The notes under the pieces: model-generated | What the model was told of the DNA's origin: nothing | What the model saw: the letters and a program-made list of their open reading frames with translations, nothing else | Databases searched by the model: none | Origin: Gloeopeniophorella convolvens | Taxonomy: Eukaryota > Basidiomycota > Agaricomycetes > Russulales | Direction of reading: 5' to 3' | Assembly: GCA_022496205.1 (NCBI GenBank) | Contig: WTXD01000011.1 | Coordinates: 496,001-560,000, forward strand | DNA: 64,000 nucleotides | Shown: positions 12,745 to 24,744 of the stretch, piece by piece | Layout: each line of letters opens with the position of its first letter | Position numbering within the stretch: position 1 is the first letter of the stretch | Translations under genes and position numbers: made by a program

Positions 12745-15380
12745 GGCCAGCAGAAAACCCCAAGAAAATCGTCATCCGCCCCCGCAAATTGCGCCGCTGC
12801 AGACCCCAGCGCCTCGAGGTCCGTACGCCTGACACGACGCCCACCCCTGCACGCCCGACACTCGCAACCGACGACTACAGCAATATATGATAACAGTGGC
12901 AGCGACAGTGGGTCCGGCAGCATAGCTGCATGACGACGAACGCGACCACCTTGCGACCGAGGCCAAGCGCGATGACGAGGGAAGCGCCAGCGCCGCGGGG
13001 CCCGTGCCTGCATGCCGCGCCCGCACGGGCGCGGAAAGGCGCGGAAGGGGCCGTGGGCGAAGCGCAAACGCCGGCGGAGGCACCACAATCCGCCCCCCTG
13101 GGCGCAAAGGGGTGCAGTGCCCCTGCTGCGGCCGCTGCTGGCGCGGCAGGCGCAGACGATGAGTCGGCTGCGGTGGCTCCTACTTATGGGCCGCGAGAGG
13201 GCCCACCGGGCCCGAGCCAAGGCGCAGAGGGCGTGGCGGAGGGACGAGGAGGTGATGGGCAGCGGGAAGTCGTCCCGCGCCGCGCAGGGAATGTGTATGT
13301 GATTGACGGGGATGAGCTCTCCACGGGCGGCGATGGAGGGCGGCGATGGAGTCCAAACCGAAGGACAACACGAAGATCGACCGTCGGAACGGGCTTGCTC
13401 GATCGGTGCGCAGTGGCTGACCTGACCGGGACCTGACGCGACGTTCGACCGGGCCGGCCGCACCACGAGCGCAGTACACACGATTGAGCCATCCAAGAGC
13501 CATCTACGGTCTTTCATCAACCCCTTCAGCGTCATGTACTGCCTAGAGACTCGTTCACCAGTCTACGCACGCGTGCGCAAACCTGCTTCAACGCGCGGCG
13601 GAGGCAAGCGTAGATCAGCGCGCTCGACAACGGAACAACTACCTTCTGTTACTGTGAAAACAACGGCACGGTGAAGTCTTGTATACTCCCCATGAAATAT
13701 ATTGGTGCTGGTCAACCGTGTCGCCGAGCACCAGAGCGCTCCGAGTTAGTTTGAGCTTGTGGCGACATGGCCTCGCACGCATGCAGCACTACACGCCAAA
13801 GCTCTATCGAGAATAGTAGTGTCAAGATTGCGTTGAGACAGAGCCAAGCATCGTCACAAGAGAACACAGGAAACGCATAATAGTGTGTAGAGCACAGACA
13901 ACGACGTGTATGAAAGAGATCACGAGGGAAGTTCAAGCGATTCGACGTGAAAAGTACTTACAAAGGACACGAAGCACGGAACTGAAGCAAAGCACTCGAC
14001 GATCGGTATAAAGTCGGCAACGGAGACCAGGGGCCACCTCAATGCTTTGAACCTGGGATACAGAGGCCATGCTGTTGGAAGATGTGCACGGACGCTCGAG
14101 AAGTGACCCACCAGGTAGGTCAGTGCCACGCTCCGTCATGCCCTACAATGCACAAATTTTACCCACCGCTTAAGGTGACCGGGCCCTTCATCCTCCTCAG
14201 CTTCCGCACCGCATCCTGCTCGAACATGTATTCGTAGAAGTGCTTGGTCAGCTCGGGGCCGTCTGGATCAGTCATCTCCCACATCGTCCCGACGACGCTC
14301 TGCAAGCCGCAGTGCTGCATCACCGCCGCGAGGTGCAGCACCTCGTCGGGCGTGCGCCGGTCGGCTGACGCGACGTCGCGCAGGCCGACGGTGCAAGGCG
14401 CAGACATTCAACCTGCCCGCCCGGCACACTGAGTCCACGTACTCGGTACTTAGTACTTCCAGTGCAATCCACTCGCGTACAAACTCGACGCGACGCAGCC
14501 TGAAAACGAGTATCTCATCGAGATCAGCAAGCTCGGCTCGCACCTGTGGCACGCGCAGCACGTTCAGGCACCACGGCACCAAGACGCTCATTGGTGCGCG
14601 TATGCGCGCTCTTCTCTCCCCGGCGGCTCCGGGGGCTGAGGTGTCCCAGGTGGCCGTGGGGTCGCGGGCGGCTGTTATGAGGCCAAGGTCGCCGCCGAAA
14701 TCCCCAAAAAGGGGCGGCTCCGTCGCCTGCAGACCCGAACTTTGCGCCTTCCGCACCCGCGGAGGCCGCGTGCGCGCAGAAAGCGGGCCGCGGCGGGCGG
14801 CAGCGGCACGCAGGGCATCTACCGCGCAGGCCGACGGCGCTCTTTGGCGGGCTCGGTTGGGCTGAGCGAGGAGAACCTGGGACTCATCGCCCGCCTAGCG
14901 CACGACGGACGCGAGCGCGGACTCGGCGCCCAAGCGCAGGCACGCTCTCATACCCTTCGGCTGGATCTTCGGTGCCGGAGTCTGAGGAGCGCGAGGACGA
15001 GAAGCAAGTAGGGAAAGGGCAAGGAGCAGGAAGCGGATCCTGTGGCGAGCGCCGGTGCGGGCGCGGGCGCAGCCACGCGCAAGCGCAAGGGCGACAAGGA
15101 GCCGCACACAGGCATCGCGCTCTGTAAGCGCCCCCTCCGCGTCGTCCGTTCGAGTACCTCACTAACTCTGCACGGACCGCGCCGACACGCAGCCATCGCT
15201 CGGTCGCTGGGAGCGCGTCGCGCTGGGTGGGGCCAAGGTCGGCCACGGCGCGTGGGCGCTCGTGTGGATCGACACAGTCATGAAGCTGCCCGTGGGGGTG
15301 GATGGTAGCGAATCGCGATGCGGGGCACGCCGCGGCACGGCGGGGCTGCTCGCGCTCGCTGCGGGTGACCTGTGACACGT
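12745..15380 (+). pseudogene. Degenerate copy of the Rsc7/Swp82-like gene, interrupted
   Basis: This is a plus-strand relic of the intact minus-strand gene at 51251-53217. The 5' part (12745-13414) aligns with exon 1: the start region, the acidic/GRG-rich linker, the block VYVIDGDEL and the block before the first intron. It carries stops and indels. The 3' part (14363-15380) aligns with the end of intron 1, exon 2 (with recognisable IEISKLGSHL and the KTLIG region) and the remaining exons as far as the DTVMKLP segment. Between the two lies an unrelated 941 bp insert carrying an inverted CHAT-gene fragment (13422-14362). A GGCTGAC direct repeat (13415-13421 and 14363-14369) flanks it, and the parental intron has that motif once. 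Not expected to be functional. Confidence 0.85.
13422..14362 (-). pseudogene. CHAT-domain gene fragment inserted in the Rsc7-like pseudogene
   Basis: Read on the minus strand, 14362 to about 14159 encodes the C-terminal part of a CHAT (caspase/HetF-associated) domain: DRRTPDEVLHL, MQHCGLQSVVGTMWEM and GPELTKHFYEYMF, then a frame break before the terminal RWV-FVH motif. The sequence further along (about 14140 to 13900) matches the 3' flank of the CHAT gene at 53540-54987, including shared stretches such as AGTTCCGTGCTTCGT and CGCTTGAACTTCCCTCG. It is therefore a genomic copy, not an independent gene. The catalytic His and Cys motifs lie upstream of the captured part and are absent. No function is expected. 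Confidence 0.85.
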
Positions 15381-15608
15381 GCATGTAGGCAGCGACGTTG
15401 ACAATTTGACCGCATCACCCCCGTTCATCACATGATGAAACGTGTTGAACATGCGACTACGACGTCGTCTCGAGTCAACACAAGGGCGAATGGGTGCTAT
15501 ATTACAATGCTTATGGATACAGTAGGTGGTACACGACGTATTCGAAAAATGTGATGAACAACATTGCAACAACCCTCCAACCATCTCCAATGCGCCACAA
15601 AAACCTGT

Positions 15609-18600
15609 CTATTGTGTACCCAGCTCCGAGGAGTAGCTCGGCGGGGCTTCCGATCGCTCTGCGCGAAGCTGCAGCAAGTCGCGGCGAAGTGATTCTACTT
15701 CGGACTGTAGTCGCGTCGTATCGGATGATGGCGCGCCGCTGCCACGTTCGGCGGCGGCTTCGGGTGGCGGGCTCATAGAAACAATGGGCGCATCTGACGG
15801 TGTGCGACTATGCTGCTGCTGCTGCTGACGCAGGTTGTCCGTACGTAGACGCGCAAGCTCTTTGCTAGAAAGGCCAACTGGAGCAGGCGTCGGTGCAGGC
15901 GGTAGCACAGGCAGCGGCCGTGACGAAGTCGAGGGCGAACTCCCTGATCCCCCGGCCTCGGCGGCGTATGGTCCGGAAACCTCGGTCAGCCGGGTGGTCG
16001 TCCCGGAGGACTCTGGTCGAGCCGGTGCCTCCGACGGAGCTGCAATGGGAATCGGGTCGAAAGGGGTCACCCTGGTGGAAGGGCCAGATTCCACGAGGTC
16101 GTCGGAGAAGGTAGAAGAGATTGGGTTCATGGCGCGGTTCTTCCGTCGACGCTGGACGAAGACGACGGCCCCGATGACGATGAGAAGGGCCGCAAGACCA
16201 GCTATGATACCCCCAGCAATTGCGCCACCGTGCGATGTCTTCTTGGGAGATGAACTCGACCCTGCATCATTCCTAGCCACAACGATCGAACGCACTGGGA
16301 CCCTGTGAAAGAGATGTCAACTGCAAATCTAAGTTGAGAAAGGATAGTGAAAACACACTTCAGCGCCAATGGTGCGTACATCGCGCCTTGTGCGGGGCTG
16401 ATAAGATGTGGGAAGCCCAATGAGTATAGTCAAGAGGCCGTTCTATACATAGCTTACCTCGCCACGCCCAGGATGGTGGATCCGTGAGTGCTGTCATAGT
16501 TCAATGGAAAGGCACCTCCGGAAGCGTTGAAGGATGCACGAGCGTGGACTTTGGAAATAAACCTATCGCGCAAATTTGTATTTGGGGTCGTGGCTGCTGC
16601 AAACAAATTCCAGCCTAGAATAGTGTGAGACAGGTGCACATAGCGTGAAGCGAGGCAACCCACTGGATATTGTCGTCATTGTGTCAGAGTTCAAACTATC
16701 AACGGGTAAACCGAAGGAGGCAAAGGACGAGGTCGATGCAAGGTTGTCAAGGAAGCTGGCGTGCCCGTCCAACACCTAGAGATTGTTCAGGCAGAGGGAT
16801 GGTGCGAGAGTGGATTCGAACTGACCGATGAATCCACCAAATTCGTTCCCAGCCACACATCTGCGAATAGATTGTATCCCAACGTCCACGAACCGGCATT
16901 ACCATACACCGCAAGTAAGTGCTGATCAGTGTCCAAAGCGAGGCTCTTCCACTCATTGTAGAACTTGGTTGCCGTTGTCTATGTAAATCGGTGAGTCGCG
17001 CCAAATAGAAGTGAGACAACAACGTACAGAATACTTGCTCGCATCACTCGATTCTTTGACAATCGCGCTCATTTTCGACATGGCTTCGAGAGCGATGACT
17101 CCCTTGATTGCAAGATTGGTCTGATTTGCAACCGTCAGACCGTCCGAGGATGTCCTTGATTAGCACTAGTGTCAGTGACGAATGGTGTGTCGACGAAGCT
17201 GTCATACTGATCGTGAATGAACAGAGTCGAATTGAGCAAGTAGTCTGCCCATCTGGTCAAGAGCGGATACTACTAGATGTCTCAGTACTTCAAGTATAGG
17301 TTGATGGCTTTTACTCACATATCTGCTGATGAGGCTTCCATCACCTGTTGCACGAGCATGGGCGTAGACCATGATCAGCATGTTTCCCGACTCTGGGTAG
17401 CGCATGATCAGTAAATCAAAATGAACCTAGATGACAATGAAACACGCACGTTCAATTCCCTCGGTGTGATCTGTGTTACTCCCCGTGACATTGGGATATG
17501 TGGAGCCTGAACATTGTAAGCACTTAGAGTATTCAAAGGCTGGACCTTCATCAAGACATACCTAGATCTACCGCAGCGAAAGGATGTGTATATGCAGGGC
17601 TGAGTTGCCAGCGAAGTAGGGGCTCAAGTAAAGGGGCGCCGAGTGACGGATCGATGTACAGGAACATTGGGAATGCTGCATACAGCGTCTCCACCGCATT
17701 CACACGGCTGGGTGTGACAAGCTCAGTCCGTAGATCATAGCATATGAGACCCATACGCTTACTTGGGGTCCGTCCCTCCAACGTTCTTCATGAACATCAT
17801 CACGTCGGAGGTGTTGAAGTTTCCGTTTGAGTCGGTGCCAATTGTCAGCTGGGTACTTCCATATACTTGTGCTGAGGCGATTGACACCAGGTCCCAGTAT
17901 TGAGGAGAGATTGAGGTAGCATCCTGCTGTATCTTCGAATCCAACGTCTGCGCCCTTGATGTGGCATCGGTGAAATCGTTCAAAAAATCGACAATCTGCT
18001 CTAAAGCATCAGATGCATTCGATAAGATCAAGGTGCAGGGACTCACTAGAGACTTGTCGTCGCCATCATACTTCGACTTGTAGAACAATGGCCGTTGCTG
18101 GGTGGAATCGGGGGTATCTGTGTAATTGATGGCTGGATCTGTAGTATAACCAACGGTCCACACGACGGGAACTTGAGTACTTTGGATGTTACCAAGGTCC
18201 TGGGAAATAGCAAACACAGGGAAATGGGGACTTATGGCACGGAAGTCTGTTTCTTCCTGATTATCCAGTGACCCGTTGGCCATGAAGGCATTGCGAGAGG
18301 CGGTAGCCCAGGCCATCTTCCAGGTAACATTGTTCCCCTGGACAATCCACCAGTGAACAACGAATAACAGACAGCCTCATCTGACACTCACGGCCTTCAT
18401 GGCATAATACAATGTGCCCCACTCCGCTTGTGTCCGGATCTCTGTGAACGTAACCTGTTGCTGTAGCTTGACTGTATGGAATATGACATCCGGGTCCACT
18501 GTTTGCGACCATTCAATGTCGTGGCTCCGATCCCCCGAGTTCCATTCTGCAGAGGGTTTGAAATGACGAGAATGTCGGAGCAAAGCATGGCGTACATACC

Positions 18601-19169
18601 TCCGCTGACGTCCGAGTATACTTGCACGGAGTGTGCATTTCCATCCAATGACTTCGCAGTTAGAGACATGTACGAAAATGGAATAGATTGCTTGACGAAG
18701 TCACCAGGCTGATGTGAATCAGCTTGCGGCCGTGAATGCCATCCGGAGTTCTGCACTGACCTCAATCGGGTTCAGGAAGGTGAGATTGACTTGCAGAGGA
18801 CCAGCTACCGCAGTGACGATCGTTTGTGTGGGAGTGACCAATGTGTTGGTGAGACTGGCAGTAGCATTTACGCCAAGGACGGCTCCAAGGAACGAATATG
18901 TCAAGCCATCCACGCGTACCAGAGCATCCAAACCCAGTTGTTCAGCCTGGAGCATGGCACGATAAGGTATGCCACAACATATGGAACGGTAAACACACCG
19001 CGATTCCCGTCGCGATTGTCGGCCATGTTGTCCCAAAGTTAGCTCCAGTACCACCCCAGCAACTGAGGTATGGCGAGCGGACTGTGAGAGGGATTGCTGC
19101 GGGAAAGAGGGTCTGTAGCGCCAGGCCATGTACGGAGAAGGAGAGAAAGATGAGAAAGAACAGAAACAT
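15609..19169 (-). CDS. GtaA-type glutaminase, copy 3 (intact, membrane-anchored)
   Basis: This is the best preserved of the tandem glutaminases. The family hydrolyses glutamine outside the cell. The start at 19167-19169 gives a signal peptide (cleavage near SVHGLA) and FPAAIPLTVRSPYLSCW. After introns the frame continues through LDALVRVDG, PGDFVKQSIPFSYM, YSDVSGEWNSGDRS, TTDPAINYTD, VDFLNDFTDATS, MMFMKNVGG, LYAAFPMFLYIDPSLG, WADYLL, NQTNLAIKG and FPLNYDSTHGS. Last come VPVRSIVVARND, a single membrane span (GGIIAGLAALLIVIGAVVF), QRRRKNRA and a Ser/Pro-rich tail with five Gln; the stop is at 15609-15611. Secretion signal plus C-terminal span suggests a wall- or membrane-facing enzyme with a cytoplasmic tail. 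I found no break at the sites where copies 1 and 2 are broken. A 7.9 kb transposon begins 557 bp upstream of the start codon, so expression may be altered. Confidence 0.88.
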
Positions 19170-19726
19170 GATGGTACTGGAATGCGAAATCGAAAGAGAC
19201 GTGGAAGTTACGGTCAGTCGTGGGCACCAGCCCTGGGCACGAGAAGAGAGAGGGAGAGAGAGGGAGAGAGAGAGGGAGATTTGATCACTCACAGAGTGAC
19301 GAAGGGTTCCGAAGAAAGCACGAAGCTGATCAGCGCTTCGGGTCCCAATGTCTGGGCACAGATCTGATTCGGTGAGGAGCTCACCGCCCGAGCTGCCAGT
19401 CGGAGCCAAGCTGGCATTCCAACGCCACACCCGTTGCGCGGTTGGCCAGCGTTTGACACGGGTGCTATGATTGATGGCGGCATAGGCATACGGTGATGCT
19501 TGCTCGAACTTGCAACCAGTCAGCGCGAATCCGGTTCTTGTGGCAGCGCGCGTGTTGTGCGCGCCACCGATTCCTGCTACATAAACCTTTCCGCTCGAAC
19601 GTGTTCGGCACGTTTTCCGCTGGTGCGTCGATTGGCTGGGGAACACACTTCCACAGAGTGATGCCAGGAAAGTCAAAGCTGCCGCTGATTATGTAAGAGA
19701 TGCCATCTCCGCAACACGGTCGATTA
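19170..19726. repeat. Duplicated upstream module, copy 3, left half
   Basis: This is the 5' flank of glutaminase copy 3, matching the other modules up to CGATTA at 19721-19726, where the transposon begins. A stretch at about 19520-19635 differs from the other two copies. Module homology resumes at 27653 on the other side of the element. Confidence 0.8.
19243..19281. repeat. GA-rich microsatellite in the glutaminase copy 3 promoter
   Basis: GAGAGAGGG-type purine repeats lie about 75-110 bp upstream of the start codon. The corresponding place in copies 1 and 2 has a shorter purine stretch, so the tract has expanded in copy 3. Confidence 0.85.
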
Positions 19727-19764
19727 CACCACCAAGAAACCAAACCGTCCGGAGGTTAACCCCG
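19727..19764 (+). repeat. Left terminal inverted repeat of the transposon
   Basis: It begins CACCACCAAGAAAC and pairs imperfectly (about 26 of 38 positions) with the reverse complement of 27615-27652. The exact terminal 8 bp and an internal block around TCCGGAGGTT/TCCTGAGGTT are conserved. Confidence 0.85.
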
Positions 19765-20155
19765 ACAATTTTGACCTCGTTGTTCCTGTAGGATGTGCTA
19801 CGTGTCATGACCCGGAAAAATATGAGGTTGATGTCACATGAGATCCGGTGTGAACCGAAAGAAGGCAGCAGGCCAATCACGCGTCGTACCGATGTTCAGC
19901 CGGTCTCTGCCATCGGTTGATTGTGATGCGGCACTTGCGTCGGTATCTGTCCCTCCCTCAGGTTGCGTTGGCCAGCATCCTCAGGATGCTCTCGCTTATG
20001 TTCGCTGTCTATACGCGCCGAAATCCTACCGTGCCACAGCAGTATCTCCTGAGGTTTCGCCGTCCCTCATCAATAAATAGGCAGCAAGATGGACTGAGTC
20101 TCGCCAGCCAGTCCTCTCTGTGTGCTGTTGTCACAGCCTGTCCTCAGAGTCGCTA

Positions 20156-23100
20156 ATGTCCGCCGCTTCAAGCCAGAACTCGCTGCCGAATCAACCACTG
20201 GGAGACTGTACGTGCGCTTCATGCAAAAATCCGCCTCGTTCATTCGTTGACCTCACTCACGTGCGCTTGCGTTTGCGACAACTCAGGTTGGGAGTTCGTC
20301 TCCCCAGGCAAGTGGACCTGCTACAGATGTAACAATGGCGTTGTACATCTCGAACGCCATCTGAACCGGCATCTTGTTACTGAAGGCCATAAGAAGGTCA
20401 TCGAATATATTGATCACTTGCCTAAGCCTTTGGTCAAGCCGACCAATCCGGATGCCGGGCTTCGGGATATTGCCGCCCAAGATTTGGGCTTATCTGATAC
20501 ATTCCCACTGAATGACTTTGAGGCATCATCAACCATGTTTGATGTCTTTGCAGAGGTGCGAGTGCTTCGAGATGTCCCTCAGATGATTAATTGTGATTTC
20601 GCCTTTATAAGGATGAGCCGTATGAGCCTGCTTCTTATATGATTGGCCGGAGCGATTCCGAGTCTGCCGACGAAGTTGCAGAACGATCTGACCCCAACTC
20701 AGAGGGTGCGCCATCAGGTCAGTAGCAAAGCTGTCGAGTGTACAACCAAATTGATTAACTGATGGCCCTAGATGACCTCGAGCTGCATACAAGGGCAGAC
20801 AACGAATCGGAATCACATGCAGTTCCGACACTTGTCCACAGCGCTGCTTCAGAAGATTGGTACCCGTGGCGTAGTAAAGTTGTCAGTTGCGCTTGCAGGC
20901 TGTGTACACATTCACTGTTGACTGATCTAATCCTTTAGGAGACTACGTTCGACCTTATCATGAATCTACCCCGCGCCACGTTTTCGACACGACAAATCGA
21001 AACAATACTCTGGCTACTGAAAGCAAATGGCGCTCCCCAGGTGCCATCAGCCAAGACAATTCGCGACCATAATGCTGCCCTGCACGATATGTGTGGTATT
21101 CGTACAGTTCAGTACGATGGCGTGCTTGGTCATAAATTCTTTGTGAACTCGCTCGCAGACATAATATCTCAGGTATGTGTGTTTCGCTCTGTGTGTAATA
21201 TGCACGGTTCACCTAGCATGCGCGGATAGGAAATGGCCAATCCACGTGTTCGTCCATACCTCCACTTTTATCCTGAAGATGCTGGCAAAACTGTGAACGA
21301 ATACTGGCATGCACGACACTGGCACGAGAACACGGACCCTTCCCTTGTTACGCCTTTCGCACTAATCAACGGCCTCCACTTCTACATTTATGAACCATCC
21401 TGCCATGCTTCCGGCCGTGCTGTAATGCCGTTTCGTTGGTTCCTACACCACGATGGGACCATTGCAGCGCATGCCTGGCCACTCCGTGCTGTCAGACGTG
21501 GCGACAACTCGACTGGCTGGATCGTGGAGGAGTTCAGGACAATTGATGTCTTGCAAAGTGAACTTATCGTCCCGTTTGGGTCCTGGGCGACTAGTCAGGC
21601 GGTGGACTCCTTGTCGAGCGCGAGGCACATCTTTGGTATGATTATGCAAGTTTAGATGTTCGAGTGATGCTCAGGCTACATTCACAGGGTCTTTGCTGGA
21701 ATCTAACGGCAGTGTTACTCCGTGGACGCGCACTGACCCAATGGTTGGCAACCGTTGGCGTGTCATCGCGGGCGGGGCACCAGTGTACTCCTTCCCAGTC
21801 TGGCTATACTGTGACGACGTTTCGGGGAACCAGTCAAAGAAGTGGAACAAGCATAATTCCTTTCTATTCTCACCAGCTGGTCTCCCTCGCGCGCACCTTC
21901 AACAAGAGTACAATGTCCATTTCCTCTGCACCTCCAACCTTGCACCCCTGCACTTGAGATGATGGATGGTATTGTGCAGCAATTTGAGTATGTATGTCGA
22001 TCAACTATAAGATGGATTCCCAAGCGCTGACACGTCTTCAAATCCTATAGGACAGCGTGGGACACCGGTATATGGACGTGGGACTGTGTCCATCAGGATC
22101 GCGTGCTCGTTATCCCTTTCGTCGCCGCTCTCCTTGGCGACAACCCGATGCAGAGTGAATTCGCGTGCCATGTCGGTCAAGGAGGCAAGTTTTTTTGCCG
22201 CATCTGCGACGCAAAGGGCTCGGATACTGCCGCGGATGAGCCAGAAGCACAAGAAGAGTTGTTGGACCCTGTTAGACGTGACGTGCATGGACATCAGGCA
22301 GGCGCCAGTGACGGAGGGTCGTCTGCTGATGACACGCAGTCTCCTACACGTGGACGGAAGAAGCGGAGCGAGTCGATGCAGGAAATGGTTGACCGCGTGA
22401 CTCGTTTTGTTCGCGTTTGTACCACAGCTGTATGTACCTCAACGAACACGGCCTAATTTATGTATTTTCAGATTGGTAAACTTCGGACGAGGGAAGACAC
22501 ACTTCAGGACCTCAACGCGATGGTCGTCGAAGCAGGACAAGTTGGAAACTTAACGAAGATCAAGGCCCACAAGACAAGTACAGGCATCAAGGACATGTTC
22601 TTGGACGTGTTCCTTGAGCGCATGTATCTCTCGTATAAGGACAAAGGCGGCAAAGTAGCCAAACAGAATGCGCTCAACAACTTCAAGCGCACATTGCCGG
22701 AGAATATGTTGAGCCCTGTGTGGCGCATCCGTGGTAGGCCTTTCATGCTTGACAGTGCACTGTTTGTAAACGCTCTTGTATTAGGCCTTGACCCTCATGC
22801 GGATACACCTGTTGAGATTCTCCACACCGTGCTTCTAGGTTTTGTCAAGTACTTCTGGCGTGACGTTGTGCATAATCGACTTGGTACTAATGTCCAGAAG
22901 AAAGAGCTGCTCAAGATATGACTAAGCTCCCTTGACATCACTGGCCTTCAACTCGGGCGACGACTTCCAGGGCACACACTCGTCCAGTACGCCGGCTCTC
23001 TGACAGGCCGAGATTTTCGTATTATCGCTCAAGTTGCGCCGTACGTGCTATATGACTTGGTTCCGGCACCTTGCTTCGATGCGTGGGTGTCACTGTCTAA

Positions 23101-24543
23101 CCTCGTCCCACTCGTGTGGCAGCCAGCAATTGCAAACATTGACAAGTACATAGTGAGTGTCTTGTACTTTAACACTGTCCGAGACTCATAGGCCTGGTTT
23201 CTAGGAGTGCCTTGACTCCTCCATCCATAACTTCATCTTCCGCACCGTCTGCTGGACCCCACGCTGGTTCAACAAGCCGAAGTTCCACGTTCTTCTTCAT
23301 CTTCCTGCGCACATTCGACGTTTTGGGCCTGCGGTTCTGTTTGCCACGGAAGCATTTGAGTCATTCAATGCTGTTATCCGGGCAAAGAGCATTCATTCCA
23401 ATCGCCTTGCGCCCTCCCGAGACATTGCTATAGCGTTCGCCCACAACAATCGTGTTCGTCACCTCCTTAGTGGTGCACGCCACCCCTTTCATGACAGTGA
23501 GCAATCCCGGAAGTATTCCCTCGCGTTCAGGTCTTTCGCCTATCCGAGCTCCGGTAGCGGTTTGCTCTCCACCCATGCAGGCGATGCAGGTGTCTGACGG
23601 CAAGTTTCTTCCGCTGTGCCATACCTGCTTGATGAGGGCTCTCCGATTGCGAGCTACTTAGGCCCCAACAACAAGCCAAATCTACGTCTTGGTACGTACG
23701 ACATCATATCAAGTGAACTTATATGCTAACATGTACTATAAAGGCACCTGCACCCCTGATAAGAAAAGCACACGTCCATATGGCAACACCGAGACTGCGC
23801 AACACTTCCCCACTTTATTCCCCTCGCCACAGTCACCAACTTGTACAAGCACATCCATGGTACTGTTTAATGGCGACGTTTCTCATGTAGGACATTGGGT
23901 TCTGTTCCAACCTGGTACAAGTGACACAACGCCGGCACTCGGACGTGTCCATGAGATAATCACGTCTCTGCACGCTGCTGAGGCACATCGGTTTCCGCAG
24001 CCTGATGCTGTATTGCTACAGCGCGCAGACATCGGAACATGCTTGATGCCTTATCAAATGCCCAGTGTCTGTCCTAGCAGCGACTGGGTGGTCCTACATG
24101 TTTCGGTAAGTGAAGCTCAACATACGCGTAACCTTTAACTGAGTTCGTGCGGATAGTATATACTTTGTTCCGCCAACATCCAGCATCGATGCCACAGCCA
24201 TAACTGCGCTGCATCTGGAACAGAGGCCATCTATCAGGAGCGACTAGAAACTGGTCAAACACGACCTGTTGTCTCACATATCGCTGCAGATGATCAGCTT
24301 TTGAACACAGCGCAAATGCGTGACGCCGCATGTGCTGATCAGTTCCGCGTTCAGATTGATCCCAAATCCCTCGATCTCAACTTAGCAATCATCCAAGGTG
24401 TACAGCAAGAGGTAGACGGACGTAGGAATCAGCAAACTGGAGGAGGTTTGCTAGGAAGAAGTCGGGGCGGCAGTAGGCGGGGCACTGGTCAGCAGCCTAC
24501 TAGATATGGGTCACCAAGTCAATCTGTAGCCCCATCGTCTTGA
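20156..24543 (+). pseudogene. Transposase gene of the 7.9 kb element (interrupted by stops)
   Basis: This is a multi-exon gene with a likely start at 20156 (MSAASSQNSLPNQ). The N-terminus has Cys-rich sequence (CTCASC) and a C2H2-like finger in WTCYRCNNGVVHLERHLNRH. Downstream exons give LPRATFSTRQIETILWLLK, RPYLHFYPEDAGKTVNEYWH, TWDCVHQDRVLVIPF followed by ALLGDNPMQSEFACHVG and GGKFFCRICD, then DTPVEILHTVLLGFVKYFWR, QYAGSLTGRDFRIIAQ, WTPRWFNKPKFHVLLHLP and FATEAFESFNAVIR. The C-terminal exon ends at 24543. This matches a large transposase family common in mushrooms (known by its GDNPMQSE block). In-frame TGA occurs at 22919-22921 and 23595-23597, both consistent with CGA to TGA change. It is therefore called a pseudogene, although exon structure here is partly inferred. 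Confidence 0.8.
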
Positions 24544-24744
24544 TACTATCGCTGTGTTCTGCACTATGTACAACCTGCTAAATCAGTGGGTAAACTGCCG
24601 GGCGAATACACGAACCTGGCACATGTCCAATGAAGCCATGTGATGGCAGTGTGACGTGATCCATCACCGCATCTAACCCACCCACCACCTGCTCTCTCAC
24701 TGAGGTCCAACGTTTGACGTTCAACTTCAATTTCTGTTTCCGAC

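Noticed and set aside
12720..13535. A 271-codon minus-strand frame
   Set aside because: It is the complement of the Rsc7-like pseudogene, whose similarity to the intact gene is on the plus strand.
20156..24543. Assignment of the transposase to KDZ or Plavaka families
   Set aside because: I see none of the motifs I associate with those families. TIR, TA duplication and subterminal motifs fit a CACTA-like element better, though that too is tentative.
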